A model generated the notes under the pieces. The model made no database searches. It was not told where the DNA came from and saw only the letters and a program-made list of their open reading frames with translations. A stretch of DNA of 5,343 bases, from contig JASHXJ010000536.1 of assembly GCA_030043595.1 (NCBI GenBank), positions 1 to 5,343 on the forward strand, written 5' to 3'. Source of the DNA: Trebonia sp. (lineage in GTDB: Bacteria > Actinomycetota > Actinomycetes > Streptosporangiales > Streptosporangiaceae). Position 1 is the first letter of the stretch. Each line of letters opens with the position of its first letter. The translations under genes were made by a program, and so were the position numbers. Positions 1 through 5,343 of this stretch are shown one piece after another.

Positions 1-1251
1 GTCCGTGTCCAGGGACGACCACCGCGCCGACTGGGAGTATCCCCGCGTCGTGCGCACCCCGCCCGGCGCGGCGTGGTAGAGCTCGACGGCCTCGTCGCTG
101 GGGGAGCCGGACCGCAGGTCCCAGTCCGCCAGCGGCAGCCCGTGCACCGTGTGCACGGACCGGTTGAGCAGCCCGGCCCGGTCGAGCTCGCCGAGGATCG
201 TGTGGATGCCGCCCGCCCGGTGCACGTCCTCGACGTGGTAGGAGCTGCTCGGCGCGACCTTGCACAGGCACGGCACCCGACGGGACAGCTCGTCGATCTC
301 CTTGAGCCCGAAGTCCACGCCCGCCTCGTGCGCGGCCGCGAGCAGGTGCAGGATCGTGTTCGTGGAGCCGCCCATCGCCACATCCAGGGCCATCGCGTTC
401 TCGAACGCGTCCCTGCTGGCGACCGAGCGGGGCAGCACGGTCTCGTCCCCGGAATCGTAGTACCGCTTCGTGATCTCGACGATCAGCGATCCGGCCTTCT
501 CGAACAGCGTCCGCCGCGCGGTGTGCGTGGCCAGCGTCGTCCCGTTGCCTGGCAGCGCCAGCCCGATCGCCTCGGTCAGGCAGTTCATCGAGTTCGCGGT
601 GAACATCCCCGAGCACGACCCGCAGGTCGGGCAGGCGGCCTCTTCCATCGACTGCAGCTCGGCGTCGGACACCGACGGGTCGGCGGCCGCCACCATCGAG
701 TCGATCAGGTCCAGCTTGCGCTCTGTTAGCCCGGGGGGACGACCCCCCGCAGACCCGCCGAGCATGGGGGACTGCCCGCCCCCGATACCCCCCGCCCGGC
801 CCGCCTCCATCGGCCCGCCGGAGACGAACACGGCGGGGATGTTCAGCCGCATGGCGGCGATCAGCATGCCGGGCGTGATCTTGTCGCAGTTGGAGACGCA
901 GATCATCGCGTCCGCGCAGTGCGCGTTGACCATGTACTCGACCGAGTCCGCGATCAGCTCCCTGCTGGGCAGCGAGTACAGCATGCCGCCGTGCCCCATC
1001 GCGATGCCGTCGTCGACCGCGATCGTGTTGAACTCGCGCGGTATGGCGCCGGCCGCGCGGATCGCGTCGGCGATGACGACCCCGACCTCGCGCAGGTGCA
1101 CATGGCCGGGGACGAACTCGGTGAAGCTGTTCGCGACCGCGATGATCGGCTTGCCGAGGTCCGCCGTGGCTACCCCGGTCGCGCGCAGCAGCGCGCGAGC
1201 CCCTGCCATGTTCCTGCCGTGCGTGACCGTGCGGGACCTCAACGGTGGCAT
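1..1251 (-). CDS. ilvD: Dihydroxy-acid dehydratase IlvD, 3' end outside window
   Basis: Dehydrates 2,3-dihydroxy-isovalerate and 2,3-dihydroxy-3-methylvalerate to the 2-keto acids of valine and isoleucine synthesis; cytoplasmic, iron-sulfur and Mg dependent. The 417 visible codons match the E. coli/Streptomyces-type enzyme almost throughout: THGRNMAGARAL (residues 10-21), DDGIAMGHGGMLYSLPSRE (80-98), SNCDKITPGM (120-129), CPTCGSCSGMFTANSMNCL (from 207), MGGSTNT and KVAP. Cluster Cys are C122 and C210; D81, D123 and K124 fit the Mg site with its modified lysine. Residue 49 is Gly (VPGH), where the oxygen-tolerant [2Fe-2S] class has Cys, so an E. coli-like, oxygen-sensitive cluster is expected from family knowledge. 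The family is about 610-620 residues, so roughly 200 C-terminal residues lie beyond the left edge. The start ATG (1251-1249) has GAGGGGAG six bases upstream, and the protein begins MPPLRSRTVTHG as homologues do. Oddity: residues 152-178 carry about 15-18 extra Gly-rich residues. Confidence 0.98.
   Translation of the reverse strand, partial: MPPLRSRTVTHGRNMAGARALLRATGVATADLGKPIIAVANSFTEFVPGHVHLREVGVVIADAIRAAGAIPREFNTIAVDDGIAMGHGGMLYSLPSRELIADSVEYMVNAHCADAMICVSNCDKITPGMLIAAMRLNIPAVFVSGGPMEAGRAGGIGGGQSPMLGGSAGGRPPGLTERKLDLIDSMVAAADPSVSDAELQSMEEAACPTCGSCSGMFTANSMNCLTEAIGLALPGNGTTLATHTARRTLFEKAGSLIVEITKRYYDSGDETVLPRSVASRDAFENAMALDVAMGGSTNTILHLLAAAHEAGVDFGLKEIDELSRRVPCLCKVAPSSSYHVEDVHRAGGIHTILGELDRAGLLNRSVHTVHGLPLADWDLRSGSPSDEAVELYHAAPGGVRTTRGYSQSARWSSLDTD
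718..798 (-). repeat. In-frame GC-palindromic insertion inside ilvD
   Basis: This segment encodes IlvD residues 152-178, between the conserved PMEAG and KLDL blocks, where E. coli IlvD as I recall it has only about 9 residues. The extra codons come from G-run/C-run DNA. A 7-bp perfect stem (732-738 with 743-749, loop ACGA) is followed by a second hairpin (GGGGG at 766-770 with CCCCC at 779-783). The reading frame is kept and the added peptide is Gly/Pro/Ser-rich, without hydrophobic blocks. The sharp boundaries and palindromes suggest an inserted repeat unit rather than gradual loop drift; that origin is inference. Confidence 0.6.
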
Positions 1252-1257
1252 GCCGAA

Positions 1258-1265
1258 CTCCCCTC
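1258..1265 (-). promoter_or_regulatory. Shine-Dalgarno site of ilvD, with an upstream copy
   Basis: Reading the minus strand, GAGGGGAG lies six bases before the ilvD ATG and fixes the start. A second TGAGGGG occurs ten bases further upstream (minus-strand 1276-1270), making a short tandem TGAGGGG-TAC-TGAGGGG between the NERD stop codon and ilvD. Confidence 0.7.
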
Positions 1266-1289
1266 AGTACCCCTCAAGTGCCAGGAAAC

Positions 1290-2495
1290 TCAGCCTACCG
1301 GTGCGCCGGTCCTCGCCGGCGCGACACCTGGCAGCACGGCGCCGGCCGTCTCGTAGATCGTCCGCACCCGCTCCGGGGTCAGCCGCGGCACGTCCTTCAT
1401 CCGGCCGCGGCGCCTCAGGTACTTGCGCAGCCGCGGGCCGCTGAACACGTCCACGTCCCTGATCGTGGCGACGTCCCACGGAACGTCAGGCCCGTACACG
1501 GCCATCGCGGGGCGGACGGTGATCTCGGTGCCCAGCGCCGCCGACAGCCGCTCGCTGGCCTGCCGGGCCTCCCAGCGGGCGTGCTCGAGCCGGTCCTTCT
1601 TGCTGTCCGGCCCGTGCCAGAGCTGCCTGCCGTTGAGGAACCGGATGGGCAGTCCCGGGTGCCACCGCTCTGAGTCGATCGCATAGACACCAGTGGGCCC
1701 GACGACCAGGTGGTCGATGACCTCCACGCTGTCCGGGATCGGCCGCGCGTGCAGCGTGAGGTACCCGGCCCGCTGCATCTTGGCGAGCTGCCGCTGGGTG
1801 CGCCGCTGCGCCGGGTCCAGCTTGGCCGCGGCGGCGATCGCCGGGGCCCTGCGCGACTGATAGACGGCGTCGGCGATGCCGGCCAGGACGGCGAGGGACA
1901 GGCCGATCTTCCAGTTGGTCACGATCAGGAACACCACGCCGACGATCACCATGATCAGCGCGCGCCGCCGCCAGATCCGCATCCGCTGCCCCAGCGTGAG
2001 GTCACGGACCCGCACCGGCTGGGCGTCGGCCGGGGCTTCCTGGCCGCTTTCCGCAGTAACTGAGCCGAACGATCCCGGCCTGCTCTCTCGCACCGCCCCC
2101 ACCGGCTGCGGTGGCGCCGTCGTGATCGGCGCGTTCAGCTGCGGCTGCGGCGCCTGCGGATCCTCGACAGGGACGTCTGTCGCCGCGACACCGGGAAGGA
2201 TCGCGATCCCGCTGTTGGGGAGCTCCTCGAACGCCGGGCCAGGGGAGACCGCGTCGAGCTCCGCGGTCGGGGTGTACCCGTCCGCGCCGCTGTCGGCGTA
2301 CTGCGCGCGCACGTTCCGCGCGCTGGGCGCGGAGCTTTCGACCACGGTGTGCCGGGTACCGCTGATGCCCGTGTTATGCCCGGTCGCATAGGAGAGGCCA
2401 GCGTCAGGTGCCGGCGCCACGGTGACCTGCACGCCACCGTGCTCCGTTCCGGGCGGCGCTGATGACCTGGGGTTCTTGGTCCGCGGCCAAGCCAT
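1290..2495 (-). CDS. Membrane-anchored NERD (nuclease-related) domain protein
   Basis: The protein has 401 residues from the ATG at 2495. Residues 1-165 are Pro/Ala/Gly/Ser-rich and probably disordered. Two hydrophobic segments follow (about 179-193, ALIMVIVGVVFLIV, and 197-212, IGLSLAVLAGIADAVY) joined by the short turn NWK. Flanking Arg clusters (RIWRRR before, QSRR after) predict a hairpin with both ends in the cytoplasm. Residues about 239-355 resemble a NERD domain, a relative of PD-(D/E)xK nucleases: AGYLTLHARPIP, then IDHLVVGPTGVYAIDSERW, a Gly/Trp strand, and a helix rich in charged residues and Ala (about 302-321). D261 and D274 fit acidic active-site positions, but the expected Lys of D-x-K is Glu276, so nuclease activity is doubtful. 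NERD proteins are inferred to act on DNA; the substrate here is unknown. In-frame GTG codons at 2507 and 2504 are alternative starts. The gene ends 38 bases before ilvD and may be co-transcribed with it. Confidence 0.85.
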   Translation of the reverse strand: MAWPRTKNPRSSAPPGTEHGGVQVTVAPAPDAGLSYATGHNTGISGTRHTVVESSAPSARNVRAQYADSGADGYTPTAELDAVSPGPAFEELPNSGIAILPGVAATDVPVEDPQAPQPQLNAPITTAPPQPVGAVRESRPGSFGSVTAESGQEAPADAQPVRVRDLTLGQRMRIWRRRALIMVIVGVVFLIVTNWKIGLSLAVLAGIADAVYQSRRAPAIAAAAKLDPAQRRTQRQLAKMQRAGYLTLHARPIPDSVEVIDHLVVGPTGVYAIDSERWHPGLPIRFLNGRQLWHGPDSKKDRLEHARWEARQASERLSAALGTEITVRPAMAVYGPDVPWDVATIRDVDVFSGPRLRKYLRRRGRMKDVPRLTPERVRTIYETAGAVLPGVAPARTGAPVG

Positions 2496-2504
2496 CCATC
2501 TCAC

Positions 2505-2510
2505 CACCTC
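2505..2510 (-). promoter_or_regulatory. Shine-Dalgarno site of the NERD gene
   Basis: GAGGTG on the minus strand lies nine bases before the ATG at 2495-2493. The upstream in-frame GTG at 2507 sits inside this motif and so would have no ribosome binding site of its own; this favours the ATG. The GTG at 2504 directly abuts the motif and is also unlikely. Confidence 0.5.
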
Positions 2511-2556
2511 AGCGTACCGATTTCAGCGCGGCGGGATGCAGCGCTCAGTAATCAAT

Positions 2557-2589
2557 TGTCCCCGTCTCGCCCGGGTTTTAAAGGGGACA
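2557..2589. repeat. Inverted repeat TGTCCCC-N19-GGGGACA
   Basis: Perfect 7-bp arms with centres 26 bases apart, lying on about the same face of the helix if 10.5 bp per turn is assumed. Position in the divergent gap, 64-96 bases before the acylase start, suits a dimeric repressor or activator site. Pairing does not extend beyond the 7 bp on the outer side, and no T-run follows, so a terminator is unlikely. Confidence 0.4.
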
Positions 2590-2652
2590 TCTGGCCCGAA
2601 TTCCGCTCGTAACAGGCGGCGATGATCAGGCAGACGTGATAAAACGACCAGG

Positions 2653-5259
2653 ATGTGGACGCGTGCGAGGCCACTGATCCGTAACCAGCGGGTACGCCGG
2701 GTGGCCAGCGCCGTGGGCGCGGTCGCGGTCTCGGCCGCGCTGCTTGGCGTGCTCGGCTTCGGCTTCGGCGCCATCCCCGCGCTCGGCCCGGCGCTCGACC
2801 CCGCGCGGGGGGCGTGGACGTCGGCGTCCGGCGGGCAGCCGGCGAGCTCGCAGACGCTGCGCCTGCCGGGGCTCGCCGATCCGGTCACGGTGTCGTTCAC
2901 GAGCCAGGGACTCGCCTCGATCACCGCGCGCGACGACCACGACCTGTTCCTGGCGCTCGGGTACGTGCACGCGAGGTTCCGGCTGTCGGAGATGGACCTG
3001 GAACGGCGCCTCGGCGAGGGCCGGCTGGCGCAGCTCGGCGGGCCCAGCGACCTGGCCAGCGACAAGTTCGAGCTGCGCCTCGGCCTGCTGCGCACCGCGC
3101 AAGCCGAGTGGGCGCAGACCACGGGCCTGGCCCGGGAGGCGCTCATCGCCTACGCCCAGGGGGTCAACGACGACATCGCCCAGGTCCGCGCCGCAGGCGA
3201 CTGGCCGGCGGTGTTCACCCTGACCGGCGCCTACCCGGCGCCGTGGACGCCAGTGGACAGCCTGGTCATCCAGGGCGTGCTCACCCAGGAACTGGACTAC
3301 ACGACGGGCGCGCTGGACGACGCCGTGCTGGCGAAGACGCTGGGCGAGGCGCGCACGATGGACTGGTTCCCGATCGTGGCGAAGAACGCGCAGACGCCCT
3401 ACGACACGGGCCCGTACGTGACGGCGCCGCTGACGCCGGTACAGCCGGACGCGGCGAGCTCTGCGCCAGCCCCCCAGACGAAGACCTCTGCAGCCGCTGC
3501 AGTCACACCGGCTCGTTCGGACGACAATCCGGCAGTCGCGGCGGCGGCCGCCAGCCTGCTCGCCCAGCTCAGCCAGCTGCCTGCCGGCCAGCTCCACCAG
3601 TACCCGGACAGCAACGCGTGGGCCGCCAACGGGCCCGCCGTCGAGGCCAGCGGGGGGTCGCCGGGGGCCGGCTCCCCGGGCAGGCAGGGCGGGGCGCTGC
3701 TCGGCGGGGACCCGCACCTGCCGCAGACGCTGCCGTCGGTGTGGTACGAGGTGGCGCTGTCCGCGCCCGGGTACCAGGTGGCCGGGGTGAGCGTGCCCGG
3801 CCTGCCCGGCGTGCTCCTCGGGCACAACGCGCACATCGCGTGGTCGCTGACCGACACGCAGAACTCGGCGACGTTCTACTACGCCGAACGGGTCCGCGGC
3901 GGCTCCTACTACTGGCGCGGCTCGTGGCGGCCGATGACCGTGGTCCACTACACGATCCCTGTGCGCGGCGCCGCGACCGTGTCGCTGGCGGTGGACATCA
4001 CCGTGCACGGGCCGATCATGACCCAGGTGGGCCAGACGATGGCCGTGGACTGGATGGGCAACGTGCCGTCCCCCGACCTGGCCGTGATGCTCGCGGTCAA
4101 CCAGGCGTCGTCGTTCACGCAGTTCCGTGCGGCCCTGGCCGGCTGGCACGCGCCGACGCAGAATTTCGTCTACGCCGACAGCGCCGGGAACATCGGCGCG
4201 ATATCGGCCGGCTACTACCCGCAGGTCCCGGCCGGCTGCCAGCCCTGGCTGCCGATGCCGGGCACCGGGGGCTGCGACATCACCGGCGTGATCCCGTACA
4301 GCGCGGTGCCGCAGGCCTACGACCCGCCATCGCACCTGATCGTGACCGCCAACCAGCGGCCGGTCACCGCCGCCTATCCCTACTACATCGGCACCACCGC
4401 CGACTTCTACGATCCCGGCTACCGCGCCGCCTACGCCTACAGTCAGCTGCGGGCCAGCGAGCCGCTGTCGAGCGCGTCGATCGCCGCGCTGCAGAACAGC
4501 CTCACCGACAGCCTGGCCGCCCGCGTGCTGCCGTCCCTGCTGGCTGCCCTGCGTTCCGCTTCTTTGACTGCCACGGAACGATCCGCGGTGTCTGTGCTGC
4601 GCTCATGGAATGACGCGATGGACGCGAATTCGGCCGCGGCGACCGTGTGGTGGACGTTCTGGGGCGACTACCTCTCGGTCGTGTTCGAGCCATGGTGGAA
4701 GGCTGCCAGGGTGCCGGTCGGGCGCGACCGGCTGGACCTGGAGGTCGGTCCGGGGCAGGCGTCGCTGGATGAGGACCTGGAGGCGTGGACGCTCGGCGAC
4801 CCGTCGAACGCCGCGTTCGCCGGCCCGTCGGGGCACGGCCCCGGGAACGCGACCGCCGCGATGGTGGTGGCGTTCGGCCGGGCGGTGTCGCACCTGTCCG
4901 GCCTGCTCGGCGCGGCGCCCGCCACGTGGACGTGGGGGCGGCTGCACTCGCGGTCGTTCCCGTCGGTCACCGGGGCGGCAGGACTCGGCTACGGGCCGCG
5001 CGCGGCGGGCGGCGACCCGTTCACCGAGGACGCCGCCGACGGCGGCATGGACGCGTCGACCGGCCCAAGCTGGCGGATGGTGGTGTCGCTGACATCCGGC
5101 GGGGTGTCCGCCGAGGGCGTCTACCCGGGCGGCCAGTCGGAGAACCCGGCGTCGCCCTGGTACGACAACCTGGTGCCGCTGTGGTGGGACGGCCGGTACC
5201 TGCCGCTTCCCGTCCCCGGCGCGACGGCCGGAGCTGTCACGTGGCGGCTCGATGGCTAG
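2653..5259 (+). CDS. Penicillin acylase family (S45) N-terminal nucleophile hydrolase
   Basis: Family members are exported precursors that cleave themselves into alpha and beta chains and then hydrolyse amide bonds in beta-lactams, acyl-homoserine lactones or other N-acyl compounds; the substrate here cannot be told. Residues 4-16 are Arg-rich and 17-41 hydrophobic, giving a signal peptide or membrane anchor. The alpha chain shows LALGYVHARFRLSEMDLERR (100-119) and AYAQGVND (166-173). An Ala/Pro-rich spacer (about 253-300) leads to the predicted nucleophile Ser320 in SNAW. The beta chain shows GGDPHL (351-356), GHNAHIAW (390-397), QNFVYADSAGNIG (503-515, N504 the likely oxyanion Asn), ANQRPV, GPSWRMVV (804-811) and GGQSENPASPWY (826-837). 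Length, 868 residues, is typical. Oddities: Asp319 precedes Ser320 where Gly is usual, and about 12 extra Gly/Ser/Pro residues lie at 336-347. ATG 2653 is the first start after an in-frame stop at 2623-2625; only a weak CAGG abuts it. The gene overlaps the next by eight bases. Confidence 0.93.
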   Translation: MWTRARPLIRNQRVRRVASAVGAVAVSAALLGVLGFGFGAIPALGPALDPARGAWTSASGGQPASSQTLRLPGLADPVTVSFTSQGLASITARDDHDLFLALGYVHARFRLSEMDLERRLGEGRLAQLGGPSDLASDKFELRLGLLRTAQAEWAQTTGLAREALIAYAQGVNDDIAQVRAAGDWPAVFTLTGAYPAPWTPVDSLVIQGVLTQELDYTTGALDDAVLAKTLGEARTMDWFPIVAKNAQTPYDTGPYVTAPLTPVQPDAASSAPAPQTKTSAAAAVTPARSDDNPAVAAAAASLLAQLSQLPAGQLHQYPDSNAWAANGPAVEASGGSPGAGSPGRQGGALLGGDPHLPQTLPSVWYEVALSAPGYQVAGVSVPGLPGVLLGHNAHIAWSLTDTQNSATFYYAERVRGGSYYWRGSWRPMTVVHYTIPVRGAATVSLAVDITVHGPIMTQVGQTMAVDWMGNVPSPDLAVMLAVNQASSFTQFRAALAGWHAPTQNFVYADSAGNIGAISAGYYPQVPAGCQPWLPMPGTGGCDITGVIPYSAVPQAYDPPSHLIVTANQRPVTAAYPYYIGTTADFYDPGYRAAYAYSQLRASEPLSSASIAALQNSLTDSLAARVLPSLLAALRSASLTATERSAVSVLRSWNDAMDANSAAATVWWTFWGDYLSVVFEPWWKAARVPVGRDRLDLEVGPGQASLDEDLEAWTLGDPSNAAFAGPSGHGPGNATAAMVVAFGRAVSHLSGLLGAAPATWTWGRLHSRSFPSVTGAAGLGYGPRAAGGDPFTEDAADGGMDASTGPSWRMVVSLTSGGVSAEGVYPGGQSENPASPWYDNLVPLWWDGRYLPLPVPGATAGAVTWRLDG
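3650..3693 (+). repeat. In-frame G-rich palindromic insertion inside the acylase gene
   Basis: Between SNAW and DPHL family members usually have about 20 residues; here 33 residues separate Ser320 and Asp353, the surplus being the Gly/Ser/Pro run at about 336-347. The underlying DNA has a 6-bp hairpin, CCGGGG (3661-3666) with CCCCGG (3674-3679). It opens with GCGGGGGGTCG (3650-3660), identical to 11 bases of the ilvD insertion on the other strand (750-740). A common origin is a suggestion, since short G-rich matches arise easily at this GC content. Confidence 0.4.
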
Positions 5260-5343
5260 GCGGCTCGCGATGGTCGCCGTGGTCGCCCTGATCACCGCGG
5301 CGGCGGCCTATCTCGGCGCCTGGTTCGTGCCGTTCCTGGTGGG
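5252..5343 (+). CDS. Start of a putative membrane or exported protein, cut by window edge
   Basis: Thirty full codons are visible, reading MARRLAMVAVVALITAAAAY then LGAWFVPFLVG. Two Arg residues followed by an uninterrupted hydrophobic stretch fit a signal anchor or first membrane segment. The ATG lies within the last codons of the acylase gene (ATGGCTAG, eight-base overlap), so translational coupling is likely. No strong Shine-Dalgarno motif precedes it; an in-frame ATG at 5270 is an alternative start. Not enough is visible to name a family or function. Confidence 0.6.
   Translation, partial: MARRLAMVAVVALITAAAAYLGAWFVPFLV

Larger units (their letters stand above)
2496..2652. promoter_or_regulatory. 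Divergent intergenic region with a candidate operator
   Basis: These 157 bases separate the NERD gene (minus) from the acylase gene (plus), so promoters for both should lie here. The stretch 2545-2650 is visibly richer in A/T than the rest of the window. It contains an inverted repeat, TGTCCCC (2557-2563) and GGGGACA (2583-2589), separated by 19 bases that include CCCGGGTTTTAAA. A TTGTCC at 2556-2561 could be a plus-strand -35 element, but TAAAGG at the right distance is a poor -10 match, and I cannot place either promoter with confidence. Confidence 0.45.

Noticed and set aside
732..749. G6/C6 hairpin as a transcription terminator
   Set aside because: It lies in the middle of ilvD coding sequence, has no T-run and the reading frame continues through conserved motifs.
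470..1444. Plus-strand open frame of 324 codons
   Set aside because: It is antisense to ilvD, whose minus-strand motifs are unmistakable, and it runs through the ilvD/NERD junction without family-like content.
2422..2625. Small plus-strand open frame of 67 codons upstream of the acylase
   Set aside because: It overlaps the NERD gene start antisense, has no clear ribosome binding site and shows no recognisable features.
3488..3502. CTGCAG-CCG-CTGCAG symmetric repeat
   Set aside because: Falls in Ala codons of the spacer; short and readily explained by repeated GCA/GCT alanine codons.
2626..4335. Long open frame on the minus strand (569 codons) opposite the acylase gene
   Set aside because: Its product is dominated by Arg, His, Gly and Val as expected from the antisense of GC-rich coding DNA, while the plus strand has clear S45 motifs throughout.
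4603..5295. Minus-strand open frame of 230 codons at the right end
   Set aside because: Arg/Pro-rich antisense shadow of the acylase C-terminus.

Overview
The window is very GC-rich with strong G/C bias at third codon positions, which points to a high-GC actinomycete. The first gene resembles the dihydroxy-acid dehydratases of Streptomyces and related genera. I cannot name the genus from sequence alone. The window is densely coding and shows no insertion sequence, tRNA, rRNA or CRISPR array.

Layout: positions 1-1251 (minus strand) hold the first 417 codons of ilvD, dihydroxy-acid dehydratase, cut by the left window edge. After a 38-base gap, and upstream of ilvD on the same strand, lies a gene for a membrane-anchored protein with a C-terminal NERD (nuclease-related) domain (1290-2495). 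A less GC-rich divergent intergenic region (2496-2652) separates it from a plus-strand gene for a secreted or membrane-anchored penicillin acylase family (S45, N-terminal nucleophile) hydrolase of 868 residues (2653-5259). Its last bases overlap the start of a further plus-strand gene, cut by the right edge, that begins with a hydrophobic segment.

Working together: ilvD and the NERD gene may share a transcript, and the acylase and the small membrane gene are probably translationally coupled. No functional link between the two divergent pairs is evident, and I do not see a recognisable new multi-gene system. The most unusual details are in-frame, Gly-coding, G-run/C-run palindromic insertions at surface-loop positions in both ilvD and the acylase gene, a Glu in place of the expected catalytic Lys in the NERD domain, and an Asp instead of the usual Gly just before the predicted self-cleavage Ser of the acylase.
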